From positions 62,001 through 126,000 of the forward strand of contig JAHCAU010000006.1 of assembly GCA_019634715.1 (NCBI GenBank): a DNA stretch of 64,000 nt, written 5' to 3'. Every line of letters starts with the position of its first letter. Within the stretch, counting starts at the first letter, position 1. The DNA is from Lysobacter sp. Its GTDB lineage: Bacteria > Pseudomonadota > Gammaproteobacteria > Xanthomonadales > Xanthomonadaceae. The notes under the pieces were generated by a model. That model ran no database searches, was not told the origin of the DNA, and was given only the letters and a program-made list of their open reading frames with translations. Both the position numbers and the translations under genes were made by a program. Positions 46,616-55,639 of the stretch are shown in pieces.

Positions 46616-46757
46616 CACATTCTACTCCGCCTGGGAAGTGCAGCCTTTGTCCGGCCATCGGGCGCTGGCGTGAGGAATCCCGGGGCACGGGGGCAAAGGA
46701 ACGGGAACGGGGGTGGTCCTGTCGACGGCATGCACGCGCATCGGCGCACGGGAAGAA

Positions 46758-46771
46758 GCCCGGAAACGGGC
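46758..46771 (-). terminator. Possible rodA-operon terminator
   Basis: A 5-bp GC stem with a GAAA loop (on the plus strand), followed by TTCTTCCC on the minus strand. It lies about 100 bases beyond the rodA stop and before the Zur-like site. Short stem, so only suggestive. Confidence 0.3.
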
Positions 46772-46871
46772 GGGCGCACCATCGGCGACAGGCAATCTGC
46801 CGAATGCTTCAATCTGCGGCGAACCTGGATCGGCCCCGCTGCCCGCATCGACGCGATGCGCGGCGGATGCC

Positions 46872-47969
46872 TCAGCGTCTTTCCTTCATCGCCATCACCA
46901 CGCCGAGGCCGGCGAGCAGCGAAACCGCGGCGGTGCCGCCGTAGCTGAGCAGGGGCATGGGCACGCCGACCACCGGCAGCAGGCCGGAGATCATGCTGGC
47001 GTTGACGATGACGTAGACCGAGAACGCGAGGCCCAGCGCGCCGGCGAGCAGGCGAGAATAGGTGTCGCGGGCTTCGCTGGCGATCCACAGGCAGCGGCCG
47101 ACGACGAAGAGGTACAGCGCCAGCACGATGGAGACGCCGACCCAGCCGAATTCCTCGGAGAGCACGGCGAAGATGAAGTCGGTGGTGTGTTCGGGCAGGT
47201 AGTTCAGGTGCGACTGCGTGCCCTGGCCCCAGCCCTGCCCGGTCCAGTGGCCCGAACCGATGGCGATCTTCGACTGGATGATGTTCCAGCCGGCGCCCAG
47301 CGGATCGCGTTCGGGTTCGAGGAAGGTGAGGATGCGATCCTTCTGGTACGGGCGCAGGAACCAGAACCATGCCACCGGGGCCGCAGCAGCGCCGCTGGCG
47401 CCGGCGACGATGAACCAGCGCCACGGCAGGCCGGCGAGGAACAGGGCGAACGCGCCGCTGGCGGCGACCAGCATGGCGGTACCGAAGTCCGGCTGCAGCA
47501 GGATCAGGCCGGTCGGCGCGGCGATGATCGCCCCGCAGACCAGCACGGCGATGGCGCGCGGCGGCAACGGCTGGTGATGCAGGTACCACGCGGCCATCAT
47601 CGGCAGGCTGAGCTTGAGCAGCTCCGCCGGCTGGAAATAGAACACGCCGAGATTGATCCAGTGGTTGCCATGCCTGCCGTCGCCGATGAACAGCACCGCG
47701 ACCAGCGGCAGCAGCGATGCCGCGAACACCAGCGGCGTGACGCTGCGCAACTGCGCCGGCGACACCCGCGACAGCAGCCACAGCGCGCCCAGGCCCACGC
47801 CGTAGCGCAGGCCCTGGGCGACCACCAGGCGCGGACTCTCGTTGCCGGCGCTGTACAGCACCATCAACCCGACCATCATCAGCGCGAGCAGCGCGCCCAG
47901 CAGCGGCAGGTCGAGCGTGCGCGTGAAGCGCAGGAACAGGTCGTAGAGCCAGCGGACGAAGGTCTTCAT
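46872..47969 (-). CDS. rodA: Rod shape-determining protein RodA (SEDS glycosyltransferase)
   Basis: A 365-residue SEDS-family membrane protein with about ten transmembrane segments. The key region is LGAGWNIIQSKIAIGSGHWT, followed by GQGWGQGTQSHLNYLPEHTT, then DFIFAVLSEEFGWVG, which contains the Trp/Asp-rich loop essential for lipid II polymerisation. RodA polymerises glycan strands together with PBP2 in the elongasome of the cylindrical wall. The start overlaps the stop of mrdA as ATGA. It is the last gene of the mre/mrd operon here. Confidence 0.97.
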   Translation of the reverse strand: MKTFVRWLYDLFLRFTRTLDLPLLGALLALMMVGLMVLYSAGNESPRLVVAQGLRYGVGLGALWLLSRVSPAQLRSVTPLVFAASLLPLVAVLFIGDGRHGNHWINLGVFYFQPAELLKLSLPMMAAWYLHHQPLPPRAIAVLVCGAIIAAPTGLILLQPDFGTAMLVAASGAFALFLAGLPWRWFIVAGASGAAAAPVAWFWFLRPYQKDRILTFLEPERDPLGAGWNIIQSKIAIGSGHWTGQGWGQGTQSHLNYLPEHTTDFIFAVLSEEFGWVGVSIVLALYLFVVGRCLWIASEARDTYSRLLAGALGLAFSVYVIVNASMISGLLPVVGVPMPLLSYGGTAAVSLLAGLGVVMAMKERR

Positions 47970-49969
47970 GGCGTCTGCGGGATTGGGGATTGGGGATTGG
48001 GGATTCGCTCGTTCCGCTGGGTGGACGGATCCGAGGATGACTGCGACAACACAGCGGCGGCCGACGGTGATACGGCAACGGCTTGCGCCAATCCCGAATC
48101 CCCACTCCCCATTCCCGGCTCTTCAGGCATCTTGCCGAGCAGCCAGGCGTCGAAGATCTTGCGCGCGATCGGCGCGGCGGTGCTGCCGCCGTAGCCGCCG
48201 CCTTCGACCACCACCGCGAGCGCGATGGTCGGGTTGTCGGCCGGGGCGTAGCCGATGAACAGGGCGCGGTGGCGCAGGTGCATCGGCAGGTTGCGCGGAT
48301 TGAGGCTGGCGCTGCCGCGGCGGCTGATGACCTGCGCGGTGCCGGTCTTGCCCGCGATCAGGTACGGAATGCCGTGGCTGATCGCGCGCGCGGTGCCGCC
48401 GGGGCCGTGCACGGTGCGGATCATGCCTTCGCGCACCACCTTGAGGTTCGCCGGATTGCGGCTGATCAGGCGTGGCGGCGGCTGTTCGAGCGGCATCCAC
48501 GGCTTGTCGAAGTCGTCGCGGCGATCCTTGACCAGGTGCGGGCGGCGCAGGCGGCCATCGTCGGCCAGCGCGGCGGTGCCCTGCGCCAGCTGCAGCGGCG
48601 TGGCCTTCCAGAAGCCCTGGCCGATACTGGTGATGACGGTGTCGCCGAGGTACCACGGCCCCTGCTTCTTCGCGTTCTTCGCCTTCCACTCCGGCGAAGG
48701 CAGGATGCCGCCGGATTCGCCGGACATGTCGATGCCGGTGGGCGCGCCGAAGCCGTACAGCGCCAGGTACTCGTCGAACCTGCGGATCCCCATGTCCAGC
48801 GACAGCCGGTAGTAGTAGGTGTTCACCGAATCGGCGATCGCCTTGCGCGCGTCGGTCCAGCCATGGCCGCCGCCGTGCGAGTCGCGATAGCCGCGCTGCT
48901 GGCCCGGGATGCGGAATTCGCCGGTGGACAGCACGCGATCGCCCGGCGTGCGCAGGCCGCTGTCCAGGCCGGCCAGGGTGATCAGCGGCTTGAGCGTGGA
49001 GCCGGGCGCGACGCCGCCGAGGACGTTGCGGTTGAACAGCGGCCGCGCCGGGTCGTCCATGAAACGGCGGTAGTCGGTGTGCGAGATGCCGTTGACGAAC
49101 AGATTGGGATCGTAGGTCGGCAGGCTGACCATGGCCAGCAGTTCCCCGGTGCGTGGATCGATCGCGATCGCCGAGCCGGTGAGGTCGCCGAAGGCGACGG
49201 CGGCGGCGCGCTGCAGGTCGGCATCGATGCTCAGGCGCAGGTCCGCGCCGGGCGTGGCCGGGATACGGCCGAGGCTGCCGATGATCCGCCCCTCCACGTT
49301 CGTCTCGATCTGCTCGAAGCCGATCCGGCCGCGCAGCACATCGTCGTAGTAGCGTTCGAGGCCGGATTTGCCGGTATGGCTGAACGCGGCGGTGCCTTCG
49401 CCGAGCGTTTCGAGATCGCGCTTGTCGACCCGGCCGACATAGCCGACGACGTGGCCGAACAGGTCGCCATAGGGGTAGCGCCGCGTGAGGTAGGGCACCA
49501 GTTCGACACCCGGGTAGCGCCAGCGGTCCACGGCGAATCGCGCGGCCTCCTCGTCGGTGATCTTCAGGCGCAGCGTCACCGGCAGGAAGCTGCGCGTGGC
49601 CCGGCGGGTGTCGTGGAAGCGCGCGATGTCCTCGGGCGTGAGCGCGATGATCTTCGACAGCGATTCGACCAGCGCTTCGATGTCGCCGGCCTCGGCCGGC
49701 ACCACGTCGAGGCGGTAGGCCGGCACGTTGTCGGCCAGCACGCGGCCCTTGCGGTCGTAGATCAGGCCGCGCGCCGGCACTTCCGGGCGCTGCTTGACGC
49801 GATTGTCCTGCGACTTCTTGGCGTAGTCGGTGTGCTCGAGCACCTGCAGCTTGAAGTACCAGGCCGCCAGCCCGGCCAGCGCCAGGCCCACGCACAGGAA
49901 GCCCAGTGCGGCGCGGCGGCGGAACTGTTCGGCCACCAGTGCGGAATTGCGGATGTAGCTGCGGCGCAT
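47966..49969 (-). CDS. mrdA: Penicillin-binding protein 2 (transpeptidase)
   Basis: A 667-residue class B PBP. After a short cytoplasmic tail and one membrane helix (AALGFLCVGLALAGLAAWYF) come the dimerisation domain (GRIIGSLGRIPATPGADLRL region) and the transpeptidase domain. The active-site motifs are GVAPGSTLKPL (SxxK serine), SVNTYYY (SxN) and AGKTGTAQ (KTG). PBP2 cross-links glycan made by RodA. The last 50 residues or so, after RKIFDAWLLGKMPEEPG, are a low-complexity tail ending IPNPQSPIPQTP. This tail is encoded by a GGGGATT-type inverted-repeat element (47979-48119), so it is probably not functional protein. The gene follows mreD in one operon. Confidence 0.96.
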   Translation of the reverse strand: MRRSYIRNSALVAEQFRRRAALGFLCVGLALAGLAAWYFKLQVLEHTDYAKKSQDNRVKQRPEVPARGLIYDRKGRVLADNVPAYRLDVVPAEAGDIEALVESLSKIIALTPEDIARFHDTRRATRSFLPVTLRLKITDEEAARFAVDRWRYPGVELVPYLTRRYPYGDLFGHVVGYVGRVDKRDLETLGEGTAAFSHTGKSGLERYYDDVLRGRIGFEQIETNVEGRIIGSLGRIPATPGADLRLSIDADLQRAAAVAFGDLTGSAIAIDPRTGELLAMVSLPTYDPNLFVNGISHTDYRRFMDDPARPLFNRNVLGGVAPGSTLKPLITLAGLDSGLRTPGDRVLSTGEFRIPGQQRGYRDSHGGGHGWTDARKAIADSVNTYYYRLSLDMGIRRFDEYLALYGFGAPTGIDMSGESGGILPSPEWKAKNAKKQGPWYLGDTVITSIGQGFWKATPLQLAQGTAALADDGRLRRPHLVKDRRDDFDKPWMPLEQPPPRLISRNPANLKVVREGMIRTVHGPGGTARAISHGIPYLIAGKTGTAQVISRRGSASLNPRNLPMHLRHRALFIGYAPADNPTIALAVVVEGGGYGGSTAAPIARKIFDAWLLGKMPEEPGMGSGDSGLAQAVAVSPSAAAVLSQSSSDPSTQRNERIPNPQSPIPQTP
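47979..48119. repeat. Small inverted-repeat element forming the 3' end of mrdA
   Basis: The left end (47979-48005) is a run of the 7-base unit GGGGATT (three full copies plus a part). The right end (48088-48119) is the same kind of sequence in inverse orientation (CCAATCCCGAATCCCC and onward). Between them lie 82 unrelated bases. The element is read in frame as the last 50 or so codons of mrdA. A related element lies at 51468-51624. Such G/ATT heptamer ends are common in intergenic DNA of Xanthomonadaceae, and the arrangement resembles a MITE-like mobile unit. Confidence 0.7.
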
Positions 49970-49979
49970 GGTCGGGCCG

Positions 49980-50459
49980 TCAGTGCTTGCGGCCCACGCG
50001 CAGGCCGTCGAGCAGGACGAACAGCGGCGGCCAGAGCGCCGCGCCGATCACCGGCGTCCACCAGTGCAGCCAGCCGTCGAAGGGCCGGCCCATGACGAAG
50101 TGGATCACGCTGGCGATCACCAGATCGTTGAGCAGCAGGCCGCCGATGGCGAAGGCCTGCTGCGCCATCGGGAAGAAGCGCAGCTGCGGACGGAAGCGCT
50201 GCAGGATGAAGGTCAGCACCGTCAACCGCAGCGCCTGCTCGCCGAGCAGGCTGCCGAATGCGATGTCGGCGACCAGGCCGAGCACGAAGGCGGAGACCAG
50301 GCCGACGCGTTCGTGGTCTTCCAGCAACCAGTAGGTCAGCACCAGGGCCAGCCAGTACGGCCGCAGCGGCGCGACGGCGGCCGGCAACGGCAGCAGGCCG
50401 AGCAGCAGGGCCACGAACACGGTGACCGGGAACAGCCAGGGGCGGCGCGCGCGGCTCAT
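49980..50459 (-). CDS. mreD: Rod shape-determining protein MreD
   Basis: A 159-residue membrane protein with five or so transmembrane helices, for example WLFPVTVFVALLLGLLPLP and VGLVSAFVLGLVADIAFGSL. The latter, with RPYWLALVLTYWLLEDHERV before it, is typical of MreD. MreD links MreC and the PBP2-RodA complex in elongation of rod cells. Start and mreC stop overlap as ATGA; the mrdA start follows after 10 bases. Homology is weak in this family, so the operon position is part of the evidence. Confidence 0.94.
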   Translation of the reverse strand: MSRARRPWLFPVTVFVALLLGLLPLPAAVAPLRPYWLALVLTYWLLEDHERVGLVSAFVLGLVADIAFGSLLGEQALRLTVLTFILQRFRPQLRFFPMAQQAFAIGGLLLNDLVIASVIHFVMGRPFDGWLHWWTPVIGAALWPPLFVLLDGLRVGRKH

Positions 50460-51460
50460 GGGGCGGGCCTCTGCTGTACGGGCGTCGTCGACGGCGGCGA
50501 CAGTGCGGTGGGCGCAGCCGGCGACGCGGAGGATGGCGAGGCGGCCGGGACGGGCTGCGCACCGTCGACGGCACTGGTGCCGACGGTGGTGTCGGTCGCT
50601 GCCGGCGCGGGGCCGATCGGCGGACGATGCGGCGCGCGGCGCAGCAGCAGCACGTCGCGGCCACGGTCGAGCTGCGCCGCCGGCTTGAGGTCGCCGACCA
50701 GGAAGGCACGGCTCTCGTCGCGGCGCAGGTCGGCGATCGTGCCGACCGGGAAGCCCGGCGGGAAGCGCCCGCCGAGGCCGGACGTGACGATCAGGTCGCC
50801 CACCTTGACGTCGCTGGAGGTCGGGATGTTGGCCAGTTCCAGGCGGTCGCCGCGGCCATAGGCCACCAGGCGGATGCCGTTGCGCGAGACCGCGACCGGG
50901 ATCGCGTGGTCGGGGTCGGTCAGCAGCAGCACGGTCGCCGTGGAGGGCCGCACTTCGATGACCTGGCCGACCACGCCGCCGGCGTCCAGCACCGGCTGGC
51001 CGACCACCACGCCCTGCTTCGCGCCGATGTCCAGCAGCAGGCGCTGGCGGGTGGGGTCGAGGGCGACATCGAGGATCGGCGCGAGCTGCACGTCCAGCCC
51101 GCCCTGCTCCACCGCGCCGAGCAGGCCGCGCAGGCGCGCGTTCTCCGCTGCCGAGGCCTGCAGCCGCGCGATGCGCGCGCCGCTGATCAGCAGCGCGTTG
51201 CGCAGGGTTTCGTTCTCCTTCGCCAGCCGTGCGCGGGTGGCCGCGTCGTCGCGCACCGAGTCGCCCAGCCGGGCCGGCAGCCCCGCCAGGCGCCACACCG
51301 GCTGCGCCAGCACTTCGACATGGCCCCGCAGGCTGGTCAGCCAACCGCCGCGATGGTCCAGCACCATCAGCGCGACCGCCAGCGCCAGCGCGGCCAGCAG
51401 CCGCAGCGTGCCGGCGATGTCCTCGGAACGGTGTGCGGAAGGGCCGGCGTAGGGAGGCAT
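50456..51460 (-). CDS. mreC: Rod shape-determining protein MreC
   Basis: A 334-residue bitopic protein: membrane helix at about residues 18-36 (GTLRLLAALALAVALMVLD), coiled coil at about 70-110 (RARLAKENETLRNALLISGA), and beta-domains with GAKQGVVVGQPVLDAGGVVG, VLLLTDPDHAIPV and VGDLIVTSGLGGRFPPGFPV, all characteristic of MreC. A Pro/Ala/Thr-rich tail of about 60 residues ends the protein. MreC bridges MreB to PBP2 in the periplasm. Seven bases upstream of its start begins a small inverted-repeat element that fills the gap to mreB, so the two genes are split by that insertion. Confidence 0.96.
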   Translation of the reverse strand: MPPYAGPSAHRSEDIAGTLRLLAALALAVALMVLDHRGGWLTSLRGHVEVLAQPVWRLAGLPARLGDSVRDDAATRARLAKENETLRNALLISGARIARLQASAAENARLRGLLGAVEQGGLDVQLAPILDVALDPTRQRLLLDIGAKQGVVVGQPVLDAGGVVGQVIEVRPSTATVLLLTDPDHAIPVAVSRNGIRLVAYGRGDRLELANIPTSSDVKVGDLIVTSGLGGRFPPGFPVGTIADLRRDESRAFLVGDLKPAAQLDRGRDVLLLRRAPHRPPIGPAPAATDTTVGTSAVDGAQPVPAASPSSASPAAPTALSPPSTTPVQQRPAP

Positions 51461-51467
51461 TCAGAAA

Positions 51468-51624
51468 GCCGGGAATGGAGAAACGGGATTGGGGAATCGA
51501 AATGGCGACCCGACACGGAGCCGGCACGGAAGCGCAGCGGGAACCAGGCATCTCCGGAGTCCCTCGCGACATGCGAATCCGCCTGTCACTTGCGATTCCC
51601 GACTCCCGATTCCCGGTTCCCGGC
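51468..51624. repeat. Small inverted-repeat element filling the mreB-mreC gap
   Basis: The left arm (51468-51499) starts GCCGGGAATGGAG and contains GGGATTGGGGAATCG. The right arm (51592-51624) is its imperfect inverse (GCGATTCCCGACTCCCG and onward, ending CGGC) and abuts the mreB stop codon. Internal sequence of about 92 bases is not shared with the copy at 47979. The two elements share end structure and size, so they are likely related non-coding repeats. Confidence 0.65.
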
Positions 51625-52994
<1,370 letters not shown>

Positions 52995-53927
52995 ATGGCA
53001 GCCCTGATCTGCGGGTCCCTGGCCTACGACACCATCATGGTGTTCCCCGACCAGTTCAAGAACCACATCCTGCCCGACAAGGTCCACATCCTGAACGTCT
53101 CGTTCCTGGTGCCGCGGATGCGCCGCGAGTTCGGCGGCTGCGCCGGCAACATCGCCTACAACCTGAAGCTGCTCGGCGGCGACCCGATCCCCATGGCCAC
53201 CGTGGGCGCGGACTTCGGCCCGTACCGCGACTGGTTCACCGAGATGGGCATCACCCTGGACCGCGTGAAGGAGATCCCGGAGCTGTTCACGCCCCAGGCC
53301 TTCATCACCACCGACCACGACAACAACCAGATCACCGCCTTCCACCCGGGCGCGATGATGCGGTCGTACGAGAACCACGTGAAGGACGTGCCGGGCGTCA
53401 CCTTCGGCATCGTCAGCCCCGACGGCCGCGAGGGCATGATCCAGAACGCCCGCGAATTCGCCGAAGCCGGCATCCCGTTCGTGTTCGATCCCGGCCAGGC
53501 CATGCCGCTGTTCAACGGCGAAGAACTGCGCGCCTTCATCGAACAGGCCGACTACGTGACCGTGAACGACTACGAATCCAGCCTGCTGCAGGAGCGCACC
53601 GGCTGGGACGAGAAGGTCATCGCCGGCAAGGTGAAGGCCTACATCGCCACCCAGGGTCCGCGCGGCGCGAAGATCTACGCCGACGGCCAGACCTACGACA
53701 TCCCGCCGGCGCACGAGCGCCGGGTCACCGACCCGACCGGCTGCGGCGACGCCTTCCGCGCCGGCCTGATCTTCGGCATCGAGAAGGGCTACGACTGGCC
53801 AACCATCGGCCGCATCGGCAACCTGATGGGCGCCCTGAAGGTCGAGCACCCGGGCACCCAGAACCAGCGCTTCGACTACGAGGAATTCGCCGAGCAGTTC
53901 CGCCAGCAGTTCGGCTACGCGCTCTGA
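52995..53927 (+). CDS. PfkB-family carbohydrate/nucleoside kinase (adenosine kinase-like)
   Basis: A 310-residue ribokinase-type enzyme. N-terminal IAYNLKLLGGDPIPMATVG, preceded by FGGCAGN, is the sugar-binding GG motif. The C-terminal VTDPTGCGDAFRAGLIFGI holds the anion-hole and catalytic Asp (motif DTxGAGD in variant form DPTGCGDAF). Closest functional guess is adenosine kinase or a related nucleoside kinase, since bacterial members of this type have the FGGCAGNIA and PTGCGDAFRAGL forms. The start at 52995 is fixed by the family's N-terminus. Confidence 0.88.
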   Translation: MAALICGSLAYDTIMVFPDQFKNHILPDKVHILNVSFLVPRMRREFGGCAGNIAYNLKLLGGDPIPMATVGADFGPYRDWFTEMGITLDRVKEIPELFTPQAFITTDHDNNQITAFHPGAMMRSYENHVKDVPGVTFGIVSPDGREGMIQNAREFAEAGIPFVFDPGQAMPLFNGEELRAFIEQADYVTVNDYESSLLQERTGWDEKVIAGKVKAYIATQGPRGAKIYADGQTYDIPPAHERRVTDPTGCGDAFRAGLIFGIEKGYDWPTIGRIGNLMGALKVEHPGTQNQRFDYEEFAEQFRQQFGYAL

Positions 53928-54013
53928 TCCAGCCGGCGGCGCGGGCGGATGCCCGCGTCGCCGCTGCGCATCGGCTACCCTGCGGGCCTCCCCCGACACG
54001 AACGGAGTCCGTC

Positions 54014-54400
54014 TTGGCCATCGCCTACTGGTGCATCCTCATCGCCGCCGTCCTGCCCTATGTCTGGGTCGCCATCGGCAAGCTCTCGGGCGAGCGCTAC
54101 GACAACCGCGACCCGCGCGGCTGGGCGGCGAAACAGACCAACCCCCGCGTGCATCGCGGGATCGCCGCGCAGTTCAACGCCTTCGAAGCCTTCGCGCCGT
54201 TCGCCGCGGGCGTGCTGATGGCGCAGGCGGCCGGCGTGGACCCGGCGCGTATCTCGCTGCTGGCGATGGTCTTCGTCGCCTTCCGCGTCCTGCACGGCCT
54301 CTTCTATCTCGGCAACGTCCACCTGCTGCGCTCGCTGGCCTGGTTCGGCGGGATCGGCTGCGTGGTGGCGCTGATCGCCCAGGCGGCGCTGGCCGCCTGA
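54014..54400 (+). CDS. MAPEG family membrane protein
   Basis: A 128-residue protein with four hydrophobic segments and the MAPEG-like pattern NPRVHRGIAAQFNAFEAFAP followed by a FRVLHGLFYLGNVHLLRSL stretch. The family includes microsomal glutathione transferases and eicosanoid enzymes; the bacterial members are mostly uncharacterised. The start codon is TTG at 54014, with CGGAGT eight bases upstream, because no ATG or GTG fits the family's N-terminus. It follows the kinase gene after 86 bases. Confidence 0.85.
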   Translation: MAIAYWCILIAAVLPYVWVAIGKLSGERYDNRDPRGWAAKQTNPRVHRGIAAQFNAFEAFAPFAAGVLMAQAAGVDPARISLLAMVFVAFRVLHGLFYLGNVHLLRSLAWFGGIGCVVALIAQAALAA

Positions 54401-54467
54401 GCGCCTGCCTGGCGCCAAGGCCCTTGCGGCGGGCCGTCCCCGACCGCGGTCCGTTTTCCGGACGCAC

Positions 54468-54584
54468 AAAAAAAGAGCGCGCACATATAGTGCGCGCTCC
54501 CGGAGAAGACCATCCTGACGTCACCCGTGCAGGTGCGTTCCCCCCCTTGCAACCTCCGTATTGCAGCCAGCGTCCCTACCGGCT
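54468..54584 (-). ncRNA. Candidate small RNA (about 117 nt)
   Basis: No gene on the minus strand ends here, yet the strand has a complete transcription unit. It has a promoter (-35 TTGGCA, 16-base spacer, -10 TATTCT), a start near 54584, and an intrinsic terminator ending in seven Ts at 54468. Within the RNA two short hairpins can form: CCAGC/GCTGG with a loop containing GGGA, and TGCAA/TTGCA with a loop containing GGAGG. GGA in hairpin loops is the feature recognised by CsrA/RsmA proteins. The family is not one I recognise. The size, and hairpins from the very 5' end, fit a small regulatory RNA. Confidence 0.55.
54475..54499 (-). terminator. Rho-independent terminator reading leftwards
   Basis: A perfect 10-bp stem (54475-54484 with 54490-54499), a 5-base AT loop and then seven Ts on the minus strand (54474-54468). 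It is the best terminator of the window, and it points left, so it cannot serve the plus-strand MAPEG gene. Confidence 0.85.
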
Positions 54585-54590
54585 GGAGTG

Positions 54591-54618
54591 AGAATACCGA
54601 TGCAATTTCTGCTGCCAA
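54591..54618 (-). promoter_or_regulatory. Sigma-70-type promoter of the candidate small RNA
   Basis: On the minus strand, TTGGCA (54618-54613, five of six consensus bases) is followed after 16 bases by TATTCT (54596-54591, four of six). The expected start is an A near 54584, exactly where the first RNA hairpin begins. Confidence 0.55.
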
Positions 54619-54701
54619 GATGGGGCTATCGCCAAAAGCGGCCAATCCCGGTGAGCGGGCATGAGCAAATGGCGCTATCTGCCTGATTCGCATGCTATCA
54701 A

Positions 54702-54717
54702 TGGTGGCATGCCACCA
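54702..54717. promoter_or_regulatory. 16-bp perfect palindrome, operator candidate
   Basis: TGGTGGCATGCCACCA is fully self-complementary. It lies in the AT-richer region 125 bases upstream of the XRE regulator gene and about 100 bases from the small-RNA promoter. Around it the hexamer GCTATC occurs four times in the same direction (54625, 54674, 54694 and 54762). These could be sites for the adjacent regulator. Confidence 0.5.
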
Positions 54718-54841
54718 AAAGCAGACAATGTGATGCCAATCTCGGTAGCGACGTGAATCTGGCTATCATTTGCCATATCCTCAACGGAAGTGTTTCGATA
54801 AGCCTCAATCCCGCCGATTCGGTGAACTGAGTCACACAAAT

Positions 54842-55252
54842 ATGCATTCACAGGACCGGATACGACTCGCCCGCAGGCATTCGGGGCTTTCCCAGGCCAA
54901 GTTGGCCGAAGCGATCGGCGTGCAACGCAGCGCAGTCAGCCACTGGGAGTCGCCCCAGGGCAAGAACCCCAGCGTCGACCACCTGCGCACCGTGGCCACC
55001 GTCACCGGGGTCGCCTTCGAGTGGCTGGCGACCGGTCGCGGCAAGATGCAGCTGTCCGAGGACGCGATGCTGGACTCGGTGTCGGCCGCCGACGCGATCC
55101 TGGTCGAGGATCCGCTGGAACTGCGCCTGGTGACCTCGTTCCGCGAAGCCTCGCCGCGCACCCGCATCGCCATGGTCGAGATCCTCGAAGAGCTGACCGC
55201 CCGGCGCCTGGGCCGGACCCGGCCTCGTCGACCGGTGCCGGCGGCCGAATGA
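54842..55252 (+). CDS. XRE-family helix-turn-helix transcriptional regulator
   Basis: A 136-residue protein with an N-terminal HTH of the XRE type: RIRLARRHSGLSQAKLAEAI, GVQRSAVSHWE, then LRTVATVTGVAFEWLATG. The C-terminal part (LVTSFREASPRTRIAMVEIL) resembles the short dimerisation tail of phage-repressor-like regulators found in Xanthomonadaceae, without a peptidase dyad. The stop overlaps the cutA start as ATGA, so it may be co-expressed with cutA-dsbD. Direct repeats and a palindrome upstream are candidate binding sites. The start at 54842 lacks a strong ribosome site; ATG 54770 would add 24 residues of low likelihood. Confidence 0.85.
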   Translation: MHSQDRIRLARRHSGLSQAKLAEAIGVQRSAVSHWESPQGKNPSVDHLRTVATVTGVAFEWLATGRGKMQLSEDAMLDSVSAADAILVEDPLELRLVTSFREASPRTRIAMVEILEELTARRLGRTRPRRPVPAAE

Positions 55253-55623
55253 GCGCCGGCACGCCGGACGAGGTGCTGGTCTGCCTCTGCACCTGCCCGG
55301 ATCCGGCCACGGCCCGAGCGTTGGGACGCGCCCTGGTCGAGGAACGGCTCGCCGCCTGCGTGCAACTGCTGCCGGGCATCGAATCGGTCTACCGCTGGGA
55401 CGGCGCCGTCGAGAGCGCCACCGAAACCCTGCTGATCCTCAAGACCACCCGGGCGCGCCACGAGGCGCTGCAGGCGCGACTGGTCGCACTGCACCCCTAC
55501 GAGGTGCCGGAACTCGTGGCATGGCCCGCTGTCGCAGGCCTGCCGGCTTACCTACACTGGGTGGCCGACAGCACCCGCGCCGACGACGATCGCGCGCGGG
55601 ACGCCTCGCCCGCCACAGACTGA
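55249..55623 (+). CDS. cutA: Divalent-cation tolerance protein CutA
   Basis: A 124-residue protein of the CutA family, forming trimers with a ferredoxin-like fold. Typical segments are LVEERLAACVQLLPGIESVY, YRWDGAVESATETLLILKTT and LHPYEVPELVAWPAVAG. CutA has been linked to copper tolerance in E. coli, in part through the neighbouring dsbD gene (also called dipZ or cutA2). The same order, cutA then dsbD, is seen here. ATG overlaps the regulator's stop. Confidence 0.95.
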   Translation: MSAGTPDEVLVCLCTCPDPATARALGRALVEERLAACVQLLPGIESVYRWDGAVESATETLLILKTTRARHEALQARLVALHPYEVPELVAWPAVAGLPAYLHWVADSTRADDDRARDASPATD

Positions 55624-55639
55624 AGCTCCCTGCCCGCAC

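Noticed and set aside
46567..46640. A Fur box in front of the metallophore-like operon
   Set aside because: No GATAATGAT-like repeat is present; the palindrome has the Zur-type core instead.
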